A stretch of DNA of 64,000 nucleotides from Paenibacillus sp. SYP-B4298 (GTDB taxonomy: Bacteria; Bacillota; Bacilli; Paenibacillales; Paenibacillaceae), in assembly GCF_027627475.1 (NCBI RefSeq), contig NZ_CP115484.1, forward strand, positions 4,382,501-4,446,500, in the 5' to 3' direction. The position numbers and the translations under genes are program-made. The number at the start of each line of letters is the position of its first letter. Positions within the stretch are counted from its first letter, which is position 1. The notes under the pieces were generated by a model. That model had not been told where the DNA came from, searched no databases, and worked only from the letters and a program-made list of their open reading frames with translations. Shown piece after piece: positions 17,024-25,970 of this stretch.

Positions 17024-17044
17024 GCATACCCCCTCCCTGTATGC
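17024..17044 (-). promoter_or_regulatory. CsoR-like operator dyad upstream of csoR
   Basis: GCATAC (17024-17029) and GTATGC (17039-17044) flank a C-rich centre, giving the ATACCC-type half-sites of CsoR operators, 44 bases before the csoR start. Autorepression is the natural reading. Confidence 0.5.
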
Positions 17045-17126
17045 AAGATGTAATCTTCAGCGCTGCTGGAAGCGCAGGAGAGACATCTGTTACAATGGCA
17101 TCAAACTTATAGGAGGAGGACGTAAG

Positions 17127-17522
17127 ATGATGATTACCGAGAGACTTCGCACTTCCAAACGCGATGAGATGATTGACATTACACGTGCCGTGAGGGCCGC
17201 GGTACAAGCTTCAGGCATACAGGAGGGACTGGCTGTCGTCTACTGCCCACACACCACAGCAGGAATTACGATTCAGGAAAATGCCGACCCGGATGTCAGG
17301 CATGATGTGCTCATGCGGCTGGACGAGGTATTCCCGTGGGAGCACCCGAAATACCGCCATGCTGAAGGAAATACCGCCTCGCATCTCAAGGCGATCACAA
17401 CAGGCAGCTCGCAGACGGTCATCATTCATAAGGGGCAGTTGCTGCTCGGCCGCTGGCAGGGTATTTATTTCTGCGAATTCGATGGCCCGCGCACGCGCGA
17501 ATTTCATATTCGGATACAATAG
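17127..17522 (+). CDS. YjbQ family (UPF0047) protein
   Basis: A protein of 131 residues with the complete family signature: YCPHTTAGITIQENADPDVRHD, GNTASHLKAITTGSSQTV and GRWQGIYFCEFDGPRTR. The conserved His and Glu residues form a probable metal site. Some members can replace thiamine phosphate synthase when overexpressed, but the physiological reaction is not settled. It starts at the first of two tandem ATGs behind AGGAGGAGG. It is alone, about 120 bases before trxB. Confidence 0.9.
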   Translation: MMITERLRTSKRDEMIDITRAVRAAVQASGIQEGLAVVYCPHTTAGITIQENADPDVRHDVLMRLDEVFPWEHPKYRHAEGNTASHLKAITTGSSQTVIIHKGQLLLGRWQGIYFCEFDGPRTREFHIRIQ

Positions 17523-17643
17523 GCTCCCTTCCCCAATTGCCGGACACAGCTTGTTCACGCGGAAGGCACTTGACAAATCACCTCTTATTTATAATAATTA
17601 TAAAAAAAGAATTCATATATTATAAATACGGAGCGTGATTTCC

Positions 17644-18594
17644 ATGACCTATCATACTGTAATTATCGGCACCGGCCCTGCCGGACTTACCGCAGCGATC
17701 TACCTGGCTCGCGCCAATATGAATCCCCTTGTCATTGAAGGCCCTGAGCCGGGCGGACAACTGACCACAACAACAGAGGTGGAGAACTTCCCAGGCTTCC
17801 CGGACGGCATTATGGGACCGGAGCTGATGAGCAATATGAGGAAGCAGGCTGAACGCTTCGGCGCGGTGTTCAAGAGCGGCTGGGTCACCAAGACCGACCT
17901 GAGCGCTCGCCCATTCAAGCTGGAGGTGGACTCTCTGGGAGCGATTGAGGCGGAGACACTGATTATATCCACTGGCGCTTCTGCCAAATATTTGGGCATT
18001 CCCGGCGAGAAAGATAACATTGGCCGCGGTGTCAGCACGTGTGCGACCTGTGATGGATTTTTCTTCCGGGGCAAAAAGATCATCGTCGTCGGCGGTGGCG
18101 ATTCCGCGATGGAGGAGGCGAATTTCCTGACACGCTTCGCGTCAGAGGTACGGGTTGTGAATCGTCGCAATGAGCTGCGCGCCTCCAAAATCATGCAGGA
18201 TCGTGCGCGTGCCAATGAGAAGGTATCGTGGAGCCTCAACCGGACACCGATTGAAGTTGTCGCAGGCGCTCTGGGCGTAACCGGACTGAAGGTGCGGAAC
18301 AATGAGACCGGCGAGGAGGAAGTGCTGGAGACTGACGGTGTGTTCGTTACGATCGGGCATACGCCAAATACCGGATTTCTGGGCGGACAGGTCGAGACCG
18401 ATGAGCTGGGCTACATTGTCGTGAAGCCTGGCACCTCCCACACGAACATCCCGGGCGTATTCGCCTGTGGCGATGTTCAGGATACACGGTATCGTCAGGC
18501 GATTACTGCCGCAGGCAGCGGCTGCATGGCCGCTCTGGATTGTGAGAAGTTTCTGGAGGAAGCAGCTTCCGCTCCTGCTGCACAGCAAGCCTGA
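17644..18594 (+). CDS. trxB: Thioredoxin reductase
   Basis: A protein of 316 residues. The FAD-binding motif is GTGPAG (residues 9-14), the redox-active dithiol is Cys133-Ala-Thr-Cys136, the NADPH-binding motif is VVGGGDSAMEEA, and the late FAD motif is VFACGDVQD. It transfers electrons from NADPH to thioredoxin in the cytoplasm. I place the start at ATG 17644 because GGAG is 10 nt upstream. The GTG at 17635 overlaps that site. It precedes the Dps-like gene by 46 bases on the same strand, which may form an oxidative-stress pair. Confidence 0.95.
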   Translation: MTYHTVIIGTGPAGLTAAIYLARANMNPLVIEGPEPGGQLTTTTEVENFPGFPDGIMGPELMSNMRKQAERFGAVFKSGWVTKTDLSARPFKLEVDSLGAIEAETLIISTGASAKYLGIPGEKDNIGRGVSTCATCDGFFFRGKKIIVVGGGDSAMEEANFLTRFASEVRVVNRRNELRASKIMQDRARANEKVSWSLNRTPIEVVAGALGVTGLKVRNNETGEEEVLETDGVFVTIGHTPNTGFLGGQVETDELGYIVVKPGTSHTNIPGVFACGDVQDTRYRQAITAAGSGCMAALDCEKFLEEAASAPAAQQA

Positions 18595-18640
18595 TTCATA
18601 ACATTCTAGAGACTATACCCCTTTAAAGGAGGCAACATCC

Positions 18641-19084
18641 ATGTCCAAACAAATCGTGCAAGATGTCCTGAACCGCCAGATCGCAAGCTGGAGCGTGCTG
18701 TATGTCAAGCTGCATCACTACCACTGGTATGTGAGCGGCCCGCAGTTTTTCACGCTCCATGCCAAGTTCCAGGAGCTGTATGAAGAAGCGGCGCTGCATG
18801 TAGATGAGCTGGCCGAGCGTCTTCTGGCGCTGGGCGGCAAGCCGCTAGCCCGGATGAGCGACTACCTGGAGGCTTCCAGCGTGCAGGAGGCGCGTCCTGA
18901 CGAGAACGCAATCCAGATGGTCGATACGCTCATCAGCGATTATACGACGCTGATCACGGAGCTGAAGGAAGGCATGTCCGCCGCTCAGGAGCTGAACGAC
19001 GAGACAACCGCCGATCTGCTGCTAGCCATTCATACCGGGCTGGAGAAGCATGTCTGGATGCTGAAGGCATTCAACGGCAGATAA
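18641..19084 (+). CDS. Dps/ferritin-like DNA-protection protein
   Basis: A protein of 147 residues with the Dps intersubunit ferroxidase motif: His28 in [10 protein letters not shown], His40 in LHAKF, and Asp55 and Glu59 in VDELAER. Dps dodecamers oxidise Fe(II) with peroxide and store the iron, protecting DNA. AAAGGAGG lies before the ATG at 18641. It follows trxB closely. The neighbouring flavodoxin/Fur-box region and csoR give this part of the window a metal and redox flavour. Confidence 0.92.
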   Translation: MSKQIVQDVLNRQIASWSVLYVKLHHYHWYVSGPQFFTLHAKFQELYEEAALHVDELAERLLALGGKPLARMSDYLEASSVQEARPDENAIQMVDTLISDYTTLITELKEGMSAAQELNDETTADLLLAIHTGLEKHVWMLKAFNGR

Positions 19085-19254
19085 GCAGCGACCGCCTGCA
19101 GAACTGCAGCCTCCGGCTTGCTTCGTTGCAAGAGCGAGACAGACGCAGAACAGGCCTTGCAGTTATCCGAGCTGCACTAGAGGACGCCTTCAGCGTGGTA
19201 CACTCTGTGTCCACCCCATGGCACCAACGCTTCAAGCTGAAGGATACCATACAA

Positions 19255-19293
19255 ACCCCCCCTGCGCGGAAGGTCACTTCCTGTTCAGGGGGT
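19255..19293 (-). terminator. Probable terminator of the ABC-F gene
   Basis: ACCCCCCCTG pairs with CAGGGGGT around an inner AGGAAG/CTTCCT stem. The minus strand then reads GGTTTGTAT, a modest T-tract. Confidence 0.55.
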
Positions 19294-19362
19294 GCTGTCT
19301 GTCGAGGGACAGAATGGCTACGGCTACGGCTACATAATATAATAGCTAGTGCTTCCTGGATG

Positions 19363-21309
19363 TTACTTCTTCTGGGCAGCAATCTGCTCAGCCAGCTCGT
19401 TCAGATAGGTCCAGCGCTCCAGCAGCTCCTCCAGTCGGGTCTCTGCCGCCTGCTGCTCCATAGCCAGCTCCTGCAGCCTGACGGAATCGCTGGCTGCCTC
19501 CTCCATCCTGCTCTCCAGCAGCGCCAGCTCGGCTTCGGCTTCAGCAATCCAGTCGTCGATTTGCTCGAAGTCCTTTTGCTCCTTATAGCTCATCTTCAGC
19601 GCTTTGCCACGCTGTCCTGCCCTGGAGCCCTCTGCACTGCCCGCTTCGCTGTCATCGCTGGACGGACTGCCCGTCCCCTTGCTGCCCTCCCTATCCGGTA
19701 TCTGCTGCCCTGCAAGCGCAGCACGCTCCTGATACTCGGTATAATTGCCGACATGCACACTCACCTTGCCTCCGCCTTCAAAGGCAGCGATTCGCTCTAC
19801 AGTACGATCCAGGAAATAACGGTCATGCGATACGATCAGGACGACGCCCGGAAACTCGTCAAGGTAGTCCTCCAGCACCGTCAGCGTCGCTATATCCAGA
19901 TCATTCGTCGGCTCGTCCAGCAGCAGCACATTAGGCGCCTGCATCAGCACGCGCAGCAATTGCAGCCGACGCTTCTCCCCGCCGGACAGCTTGGCGATCG
20001 GCGTCCACTGCAGGGTGGATGGGAACAAGAATCGCTCCAGCATCTGTCCTGCCGAGATCAGCTCCCCTTCGGCTGTCCGCACCTGCTCGGCACCTTCACG
20101 GATATATTCGATGACTCGGAGCTCCTCGTTCATCTCCTCATGCTCCTGGGAGAACCAGCCCAGCTTCACCGTAGGCCCTCGTTCGACCGTGCCGCCATCG
20201 GGCTCCAGTCTGCCCGCCAGAATCCGAAGCAGCGTTGATTTCCCGCTGCCATTGCGTCCGATAATGCCAAGCCGGTCGCCCGGCACCGCGATATAGTTGA
20301 AATCCTCGAACAGCACACGGCTGCCATATGCCTTGCGAAGCTGCTCCGCTTCGATGATCTTCTTGCCGAGCCGCTGCGAGGCGACCGACACATCCAGCTT
20401 GCCGCCAGCCCGCTCCGGCGCGGCCTCCTTGAGCTGCTCGAAGCGCTCGATCCGCGCCTTCTGCTTCGTCGTGCGCGCCTTGGCGCCGCGCCGAATCCAT
20501 GCCAGCTCGCTGCGCAGCAGATTTTGCCGCTTCAGCTCGGAGGCAGCCTCGCGCTCCTCGCGCTCCAGCTTCAGCTCCAGAAATCGGGTATAGTTGGCGG
20601 TGTAGAAGAACGCGCTCCCGCGATCCAGCTCCATCATCCGGTTGCTGACACGATCAAGGAAGTAGCGATCATGCGTAATCATGAGCAGTGCGCCCTTACG
20701 CTTCTGGAGCATGCCCTCCAGCCAGGCCACCGATTCATTATCAATATGGTTCGTCGGCTCATCGAGAATCAGCACATCCGACGGCTGAATGAGCGCAGCC
20801 GCCATCGCCACCCGCTTGCGCTGACCCCCGGACAGCGTGCCCAGCTTCGCATCAAAGCTTGTAATCCCGAGCCTTGTCAATGCCGTCTTCGCATCGCTCT
20901 CCAACTGCCATACATTGAGTTCATCCATACGTGTATTGGCTGCTACCAGCCGCTGCTGCAAGGTCTCGTCTCCAGGTCGCAGCTCAAGCGCGGTCAGCGC
21001 TTCCTCATACGCACGCAGCGCAACCATCTCAGCGGAGCTGCCCTGATACAGATGCTCCAGCACGCTCATCTCCGGGTCGAACACCGGGCTTTGCGCCAGC
21101 ATCTGGATTCGCACCCGGCTTCCGACTGCAACCCGACCGCTGTCAGGCGGCTCCATACCCGCCACCACCTGGAGCAAGGTCGACTTCCCGGTGCCATTGA
21201 CACCGATAATGCCCATTTTGTCGCCTTCCTCCAGACCGAACGTCACATCCTTGAACAGTACCTTTTCCCCATAGGTCTTCGTTATATTCTCCACTGACAG
21301 CAGATTCAT
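19363..21309 (-). CDS. ABC-F family ATPase
   Basis: About 648 residues with two ABC modules and no membrane domain. Walker A motifs are GVNGTGKST and GRNGSGKST. Signature motifs are LSGGQRKRV and LSGGEKRRL, each followed by LDEPTN. Between them is the charged interdomain linker with RSELAWIRRGAKARTTKQKAR, typical of ABC-F proteins that act at the ribosomal E site. The C-terminal ~110 residues form a charged coiled coil. It resembles YdiF/Uup-type members; whether it gives antibiotic resistance cannot be told. The ATG at 21309 begins the usual NLLSVENITKTYG; the ribosome site GGAG is close (3 nt), so a TTG at 21318 is an alternative. Confidence 0.92.
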   Translation of the reverse strand: MNLLSVENITKTYGEKVLFKDVTFGLEEGDKMGIIGVNGTGKSTLLQVVAGMEPPDSGRVAVGSRVRIQMLAQSPVFDPEMSVLEHLYQGSSAEMVALRAYEEALTALELRPGDETLQQRLVAANTRMDELNVWQLESDAKTALTRLGITSFDAKLGTLSGGQRKRVAMAAALIQPSDVLILDEPTNHIDNESVAWLEGMLQKRKGALLMITHDRYFLDRVSNRMMELDRGSAFFYTANYTRFLELKLEREEREAASELKRQNLLRSELAWIRRGAKARTTKQKARIERFEQLKEAAPERAGGKLDVSVASQRLGKKIIEAEQLRKAYGSRVLFEDFNYIAVPGDRLGIIGRNGSGKSTLLRILAGRLEPDGGTVERGPTVKLGWFSQEHEEMNEELRVIEYIREGAEQVRTAEGELISAGQMLERFLFPSTLQWTPIAKLSGGEKRRLQLLRVLMQAPNVLLLDEPTNDLDIATLTVLEDYLDEFPGVVLIVSHDRYFLDRTVERIAAFEGGGKVSVHVGNYTEYQERAALAGQQIPDREGSKGTGSPSSDDSEAGSAEGSRAGQRGKALKMSYKEQKDFEQIDDWIAEAEAELALLESRMEEAASDSVRLQELAMEQQAAETRLEELLERWTYLNELAEQIAAQKK

Positions 21310-21481
21310 TGGCTCCAATATCCCTTCGCTTGGTCTTCTATGGCTATATTGTAGCATACATTGCCGACCACAGCGCGCCTGCAGATAGAGGGACAGCGCG
21401 TCCAGAGGACAGTGTCACCCCCTTAGCGACAGAGCACGCCAAAGAAGAGACCGCCCCATCAGGCGATCCCTTCCTTCACTT

Positions 21482-21643
21482 CTATTCCGCTGCAAGCAGT
21501 CGATCCTCCGTGGCGTAGGTGGCACGCAGCTTCCTCTCCGCTTCCAGATGGCTGGCCTGCAACACCAGCTCAGCCTGCTGCGGCTGCTCTGCTCTCTCCA
21601 GCTTCTCCCGGGCAATCGATCGGCTTACAACTTCATACAGCAT
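21482..21643 (-). CDS. Small charged helical protein, 53 aa
   Basis: Starting 18 bases after the flavodoxin stop, ATG 21643 opens a frame reading MLYEVVSRSIAREKLERAEQ and onwards, rich in Glu, Arg, Leu and Ala and predicted almost wholly helical. It ends with LLAAE. A GTGGGG stretch is the only ribosome-site candidate. Close spacing suggests cotranscription with the flavodoxin. I do not recognise a family. Confidence 0.4.
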   Translation of the reverse strand: MLYEVVSRSIAREKLERAEQPQQAELVLQASHLEAERKLRATYATEDRLLAAE

Positions 21644-21661
21644 CCCCACATTAACACCGCC

Positions 21662-22105
21662 TTAGGCTAGTGATTCAACGAAGCTCTTGCCGTACTGGAT
21701 ACATTCCTCTCGTTCATCTGCGGATGGATTCAATTCAATTTTCAGTCCCTCCAGCACTTTAATTGCTCCGCGTTCCTGCAGCTTCTCTGTCAAGATATCG
21801 ACGGCAGCTCCAAACATAGGATATGACGAATCCGCCGACCCGAACACGGCGATTTTTCGGCCTTCCAGATGAATGCCATTCATCTCCTCATAGAAATCCA
21901 GAAATTCATCCGGCAATTCGCCGTCTCCCCATGTGTATGCGCCCAGCACAATGCCGTCATATTGCTCCAGCTCGCTGGCGTTGGCGTCCATGACCTCTTT
22001 TACGACCGGCTCTATGCCAGCCGCGCGAATTCCTGCTGTAATGGCATCTGCCATCTCCTCTGTGTTCCCTGACATGCTGGCAAATACGACAATAACTGTA
22101 GACAA
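21662..22105 (-). CDS. Flavodoxin
   Basis: A protein of 147 residues. The FMN phosphate loop is SMSGNTEEMAD, the isoalloxazine-stacking loops are GAYTWGDGELPDEF and FGSADSSYPMFG. Flavodoxin is a small low-potential electron carrier that replaces ferredoxin when iron is scarce. The start is TTG at 22105 with GAGGAGG 7 nt upstream. In Bacillus the ykuNOP flavodoxins belong to the Fur regulon. Here a Fur-type promoter stands two genes upstream on the same strand, but a 160-base gap separates it from that operon, so cotranscription is possible and not certain. Confidence 0.94.
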   Translation of the reverse strand: MSTVIVVFASMSGNTEEMADAITAGIRAAGIEPVVKEVMDANASELEQYDGIVLGAYTWGDGELPDEFLDFYEEMNGIHLEGRKIAVFGSADSSYPMFGAAVDILTEKLQERGAIKVLEGLKIELNPSADEREECIQYGKSFVESLA

Positions 22106-22266
22106 GCTAGCTCCTCCTCAATGCCCCTTAAAATGAAATATGGAATGAACGCCCAAAACTATATATAACAATACTCAATATCAAATAGAACCACGAAGCT
22201 TTAATTAGCGTCTGCCCACCTCGTCAGCAGCCCTTGATGGAACACCATCCTCGCACAGGCAAGCGG

Positions 22267-23058
22267 TCAATTCACCCAACATATCGCCTCTTCTGCGGAC
22301 TTCTCGCAGGAGGGCGCCTCTGCCGGCAAGAGGCTTAATGCCAGCCTCACATAATCCACTGACTGTTGCAGGTGATTAGACGCCGGATGCATGACCTCGC
22401 AGCGTCCGGTAAGCAACGAATAGATCTCGATCCTCTCTGGCAAGCGGGGGAATGCGCTGCTGCAAAAGACCGTCGTATAATGGCAAAATGCGCGCAGCAG
22501 CTCCTCGCTATCATCGACCACATACTTCTGCACAATGTAGCGCTGCCCGTTCCTGAGATCGTCTGCTGTCTCCAGCCGCGAACCGTCCGCGGCACAACCG
22601 TCTTCAACCTCTGCGGACATGACGAGTTGAAAGATCATCGACAGTCTGCGCCGCAACTGAGGATGATGCGTCTCCCACTGCTCAAAACGGAGCAAGGGCT
22701 CATCGCCATGGCGCCCCTCCAGCAGCCGGGCCATCTCGCTGCCCAGCCGCTGGCGAATCTGCACAAAGTGCTCCAGTGAATCGAATGCACCGCAGCGGTT
22801 CGTCCACCTGCGCTCCAGCAGCACCGGTAGTAGCTGCGGGTGCCTTGCTTGCGACGGGAGCGCAAAGTAATCATTGATCGCATGGCTGAGCGCATACTGC
22901 GACAACTGCCGCCAATGCAGCGGACGCAGAGCCCCTGTCGCTGCCCTGGCCTGTCGGCGTTCGCAGCCGTCCGAGACCGCACTGCGCAGCAGCTCCTCCA
23001 GCTTGTAATCCCGTATCGGCTCCATTCTCTTGACCTTCTCCGCTTCCTTAGCGTTCAT
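22267..23058 (-). CDS. Unknown protein, second gene of a Fur-box operon
   Basis: A protein of 263 residues, mostly alpha-helical in its first half (LHWRQLSQYALSHAINDYFA ... LLERRWTNRCGAFDS), then a beta-rich part (RRRLSMIFQLVMSAEVED ... YIVQKYVVDD) and LPERIEIYSLLTGRCEV near the end. I do not recognise the family. The order of elements faintly recalls PD-(D/E)XK nuclease-like folds, without convincing catalytic residues. The ATG at 23058 overlaps the end of the upstream beta-propeller gene by 11 bases, so the two are certainly coexpressed. A longer reading to 23112 would overlap more and lacks a better start. The product is likely cytoplasmic. Confidence 0.65.
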   Translation of the reverse strand: MNAKEAEKVKRMEPIRDYKLEELLRSAVSDGCERRQARAATGALRPLHWRQLSQYALSHAINDYFALPSQARHPQLLPVLLERRWTNRCGAFDSLEHFVQIRQRLGSEMARLLEGRHGDEPLLRFEQWETHHPQLRRRLSMIFQLVMSAEVEDGCAADGSRLETADDLRNGQRYIVQKYVVDDSEELLRAFCHYTTVFCSSAFPRLPERIEIYSLLTGRCEVMHPASNHLQQSVDYVRLALSLLPAEAPSCEKSAEEAICWVN

Positions 23059-23860
23059 TGCCCATCGTCTGTACGCCCTCGAACAGTGTGGCCAGATACA
23101 TCTGGTCGCCATCCGTGTCGATGTCTGTCACAGGACAGCCCAGCTTTAACGAGATCAGCGAGATGCGCCCCCCGACAAGACCGAGTCTGTACAGCCCGCG
23201 GTCACAGCAGAGATAGACATCCTTCCCCTTCGTGACGACAGAGAACAGAAATAATCCGTCAAAGCTGAAGGTATGGAAGCCGCCTCTTCCATCCCCCTGC
23301 ATCAGTTCGCCCTGCTCCGTAACACCGATAACCCGCCCGCCGAAGACGGCAAGCGAGGTTACCGCCGCGCCCAGCTTGAATTCCATCCAGTCATCCTCTA
23401 GCCGATCATAGATCGCTACGCCCTGCTCCATCCCGAGTATGATATATTGAGGCAAATAGAGAAAATCATAGACGATCTCATTCGGGAACGCCAGATTATG
23501 CCAGTGGTCGCGCATACCGCTCCAAAAACCATATTGTGTCGCAGCCAGTGAGGTTTTGCCAACCTGACGGAATTGATAGCAGCCGATTGCCAGCGATGAA
23601 GCTTCCCACTGCTCGCCCGTATAATAGAATAAGCCGTTATTGGTGCACGCCGACAACAGCCGCTCCTGCACATACAGACGATTCACATGCGTCTGCGGCG
23701 GCAGCCCCTCCTCCACACGCTCCCAGTTTCCTGATGTATATTTACGCATGACACCTTGTCCCATCGGCGCTGCGATCAATGCGTTCTCGCCAAACACTTT
23801 GACAGATGAAAAATGAAATAATAGCCAATCCTGATCGGCAGGCTTGCCCTCCGTCGCCAA
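23048..23860 (-). CDS. Unknown beta-propeller-like protein behind a Fur-box promoter
   Basis: A protein of 270 residues without a signal peptide. Repeated short blocks of about 40 residues alternate hydrophobic strands with Gly/Asp turns and Trp (NWERVEEGLP, QWEASSLAIG, DHWHNLAFPN, DWMEFKLGAA), the look of a WD/YVTN-like propeller. No enzymatic motif is seen. The start is TTG at 23860 with AGGAGG 8 nt upstream. It is the first gene after a promoter whose spacer is filled by a Fur box, and it overlaps the next unknown gene. Iron-limited expression is a strong inference; the function is unknown. Confidence 0.7.
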   Translation of the reverse strand: MATEGKPADQDWLLFHFSSVKVFGENALIAAPMGQGVMRKYTSGNWERVEEGLPPQTHVNRLYVQERLLSACTNNGLFYYTGEQWEASSLAIGCYQFRQVGKTSLAATQYGFWSGMRDHWHNLAFPNEIVYDFLYLPQYIILGMEQGVAIYDRLEDDWMEFKLGAAVTSLAVFGGRVIGVTEQGELMQGDGRGGFHTFSFDGLFLFSVVTKGKDVYLCCDRGLYRLGLVGGRISLISLKLGCPVTDIDTDGDQMYLATLFEGVQTMGNER

Positions 23861-23895
23861 GACGATACCTCCTCCTGAGTAGGTTCATGCTTTAT

Positions 23896-23924
23896 ATTTT
23901 ACTGATAATGATTATCAGTGTCAA
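23896..23924 (-). promoter_or_regulatory. Promoter with a canonical Fur box in its spacer
   Basis: Minus-strand TTGACA (23919-23924) and TAAAAT (23896-23901) are exactly 17 bp apart. The palindrome ACTGATAATGATTATCAGT (23901-23919) spans the spacer and contains the 7-1-7 Fur core TGATAAT-N-ATTATCA. Zur or PerR sites look related, but the match to Fur is best. Confidence 0.85.
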
Positions 23925-24009
23925 ATTTAATTTCGCCACCACGCCAAAGAACCGGAACCACCGTTGCAGCGGCTGTTCCGGGCAGCTTGAGAAGCTATTG
24001 CTTCACATT

Positions 24010-24258
24010 TTATCGGGGCGGAGCAGGCGGTGCGCCTGACAGCTTTTCGATCTGCGAGCAGATCTCATGCTGCCACCTCGTATCCCCTGTCATGGACGCC
24101 AGCAAGGACAGATTGCGCAGATGAGCCAGCTCGCGGCAATACGAGGCATTCACCGCTAGACAATGCTCCATATCCATCGTCTCCTGGTCGGACAAATCTC
24201 GCGTCCCCTTGAGTGTCCACAGCTCCGCAAGGCGTTCGTGAATCGGCAATATAGCCAC
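24010..24258 (-). CDS. DUF7667-like small protein
   Basis: A protein of 82 residues: HERLAELWTLKGTRDLSDQE, then ELAHLRNLSLLASMTGDTRW and a final HEICSQIEKL. This helical pattern, with the conserved LRNLSLLA block, matches a short protein family common in Paenibacillus (DUF7667) of unknown role. The start is GTG at 24258 behind GGGGGGAG. It lies upstream of the Fur-box promoter and is not part of that operon. Confidence 0.65.
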   Translation of the reverse strand: MAILPIHERLAELWTLKGTRDLSDQETMDMEHCLAVNASYCRELAHLRNLSLLASMTGDTRWQHEICSQIEKLSGAPPAPPR

Positions 24259-24446
24259 CCTGCTCCCCCCTTTCTCTCCATAGTATTACCAATAGTTTCT
24301 GAATGTAACAGCTTTTTGACCTGCACATGGCTTCTTTTCATGGAATCAGGTATGATAGCATTATTCATGGACATCATGGCTATGCTGAACTCAACAGACA
24401 GATTGCATACCGTTGACATTTACGTTTTGGAGGCTCCGTTATTATT

Positions 24447-25811
24447 ATGAAATTCCGACTTAAACAGGCATCCAACCGGATTACACCCACTCAATTCATC
24501 GTGCTCGGCTATTTACTAGCTGTCATTCTTTCAACAATCATCCTGCGGCTGCCCATCAGTTGGCAAGAGGGTGCTCGCCTCTCCTGGATGGATGCGCTGT
24601 TTACCGCCACGAGTGCTGTCAGCGTAACAGGTCTGAGTGTCGTCGGCACGGCCGATACCTTCAGCGAGTTCGGCAAGATTGCACTGCTGTGCATGTTCCA
24701 GCTTGGGGGCATCGGCATTATGACGCTCGGTGTCTTCCTATGGCTTATACTCGGACGCAATATCAGTCTTTCGTACAGGAAGCTGATCATGGTCGACCAG
24801 AACCGCAATAATCTGTCCGGGCTGGTTATGCTGCTGCGGCTCGTTTTTATCCTGACCCTGATTATTGAAGCTGCAGGCGCCGCGGTGCTGACTGTCTACT
24901 TCAAGCTTGCAGGCATCTATGACGACTGGCTGACTGCCTTCGTCCATAGCGCATTCCATTCGATCTCGGCCTTCACAAATGCGGGCTTTGACATCTATGG
25001 CGACTCGCTGGCTCCGTTCCGGGACGACTATCTCGTGCAGATGGTAACGATGCTGTTAGTGCTGCTGGGAGCGATCGGATTTCCGGTGCTGATCGAGCTG
25101 CGGCAATATTTCTCCAGGCGCAATGAGCAGCGTTATCGCTTCTCCCTGTACACGAAGGTAACGGGCCTGATGTTTCTCATCCTGATTGTCTGCGGGGCTG
25201 CAGGCATCTGGCTGCTGGAGAACAGCCTGTACTTCGCCTCGCTCACCTGGCATGAGAAGCTGTTCTATTCGCTGTTTAATTCTGTCTCTACGCGCAGCGC
25301 CGGGTTCTATACGATGGATATTAATGATTTCAGCATGCCGACGCAGATGCTTCTGTCTGCGCTGATGTTCATCGGCGCCAGTCCATCCAGTGTCGGCGGG
25401 GGTATCCGCACGACCACCTTTGCTGTTATTCTGCTGACGCTCGTCCATTATGCCGCAGGTCGCAGCGAGGTGCGTATCTTCCGCCGCACAGTGAAGCAGG
25501 AGGACATTACCAAGAGCTTCGTCGTCTTCACCGCAGCTACGATGATCGTCATCTCCAGTACGATCCTGCTGGCGTATACCGAGCATAATCATCTACCGCT
25601 CGTCTCGCTCATCTTCGAGGTGTGCTCTGCGTTCGGCACCAGCGGCCTGTCGATGGGCATTACCGATCAACTGACTACCGGTGGCAAATGGGTGCTCATT
25701 CTCATTATGTTCATTGGGCGGATTGGCGTGCTCTCGCTGCTCTTTCTGTTCCGCACCAATCAACGCAAGCAAAATTTCCACTATCCGAAGGAGGACATTA
25801 TTATCGGATAG
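24447..25811 (+). CDS. TrkH/KtrB-type potassium channel subunit
   Basis: A membrane protein of 454 residues with four M1-P-M2 repeats. The four selectivity-filter glycines are visible in SVTGLS, FTNAGF, STRSAGF and FGTSGLS, and the third-repeat gate loop is GASPSSVGGGIRTTT. The size and lack of extra N-terminal helices fit KtrB/KtrD, which work with a cytosolic RCK subunit (KtrA/KtrC) that is not adjacent. It imports K+ in sodium- and c-di-AMP-linked osmotic control. GGAGG is 13 nt before the ATG at 24447, slightly far. A strong terminator follows. Confidence 0.93.
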   Translation: MKFRLKQASNRITPTQFIVLGYLLAVILSTIILRLPISWQEGARLSWMDALFTATSAVSVTGLSVVGTADTFSEFGKIALLCMFQLGGIGIMTLGVFLWLILGRNISLSYRKLIMVDQNRNNLSGLVMLLRLVFILTLIIEAAGAAVLTVYFKLAGIYDDWLTAFVHSAFHSISAFTNAGFDIYGDSLAPFRDDYLVQMVTMLLVLLGAIGFPVLIELRQYFSRRNEQRYRFSLYTKVTGLMFLILIVCGAAGIWLLENSLYFASLTWHEKLFYSLFNSVSTRSAGFYTMDINDFSMPTQMLLSALMFIGASPSSVGGGIRTTTFAVILLTLVHYAAGRSEVRIFRRTVKQEDITKSFVVFTAATMIVISSTILLAYTEHNHLPLVSLIFEVCSAFGTSGLSMGITDQLTTGGKWVLILIMFIGRIGVLSLLFLFRTNQRKQNFHYPKEDIIIG

Positions 25812-25904
25812 TGGAGAGCTTCCGCGCAACCTGGAGGGACTCAAGCCGATCCTATCATTCTCCTGATGATGGCTACCGGCGTGACCGGATTATTGCGCAC
25901 GTCG

Positions 25905-25944
25905 AACAAGCTTGTTGCAGCACCGGGGCTGCAACAAGCTTGTT
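25905..25944 (+). terminator. Rho-independent terminator of the potassium channel gene
   Basis: 16-bp perfect stem AACAAGCTTGTTGCAG/CTGCAACAAGCTTGTT with an 8-nt loop and TTTGCATCTT after it. Confidence 0.75.
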
Positions 25945-25970
25945 TGCATCTTCCACTCCTCAAGGTATAC

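Noticed and set aside
19126-20238. 370-codon plus-strand frame over the ABC-F gene
   Set aside because: Antisense shadow of a clear ABC-F protein; low complexity and no start signal.
24378-24446. Possible c-di-AMP (ydaO) riboswitch before the potassium channel gene
   Set aside because: The leader is too short and none of the conserved ydaO blocks are seen.
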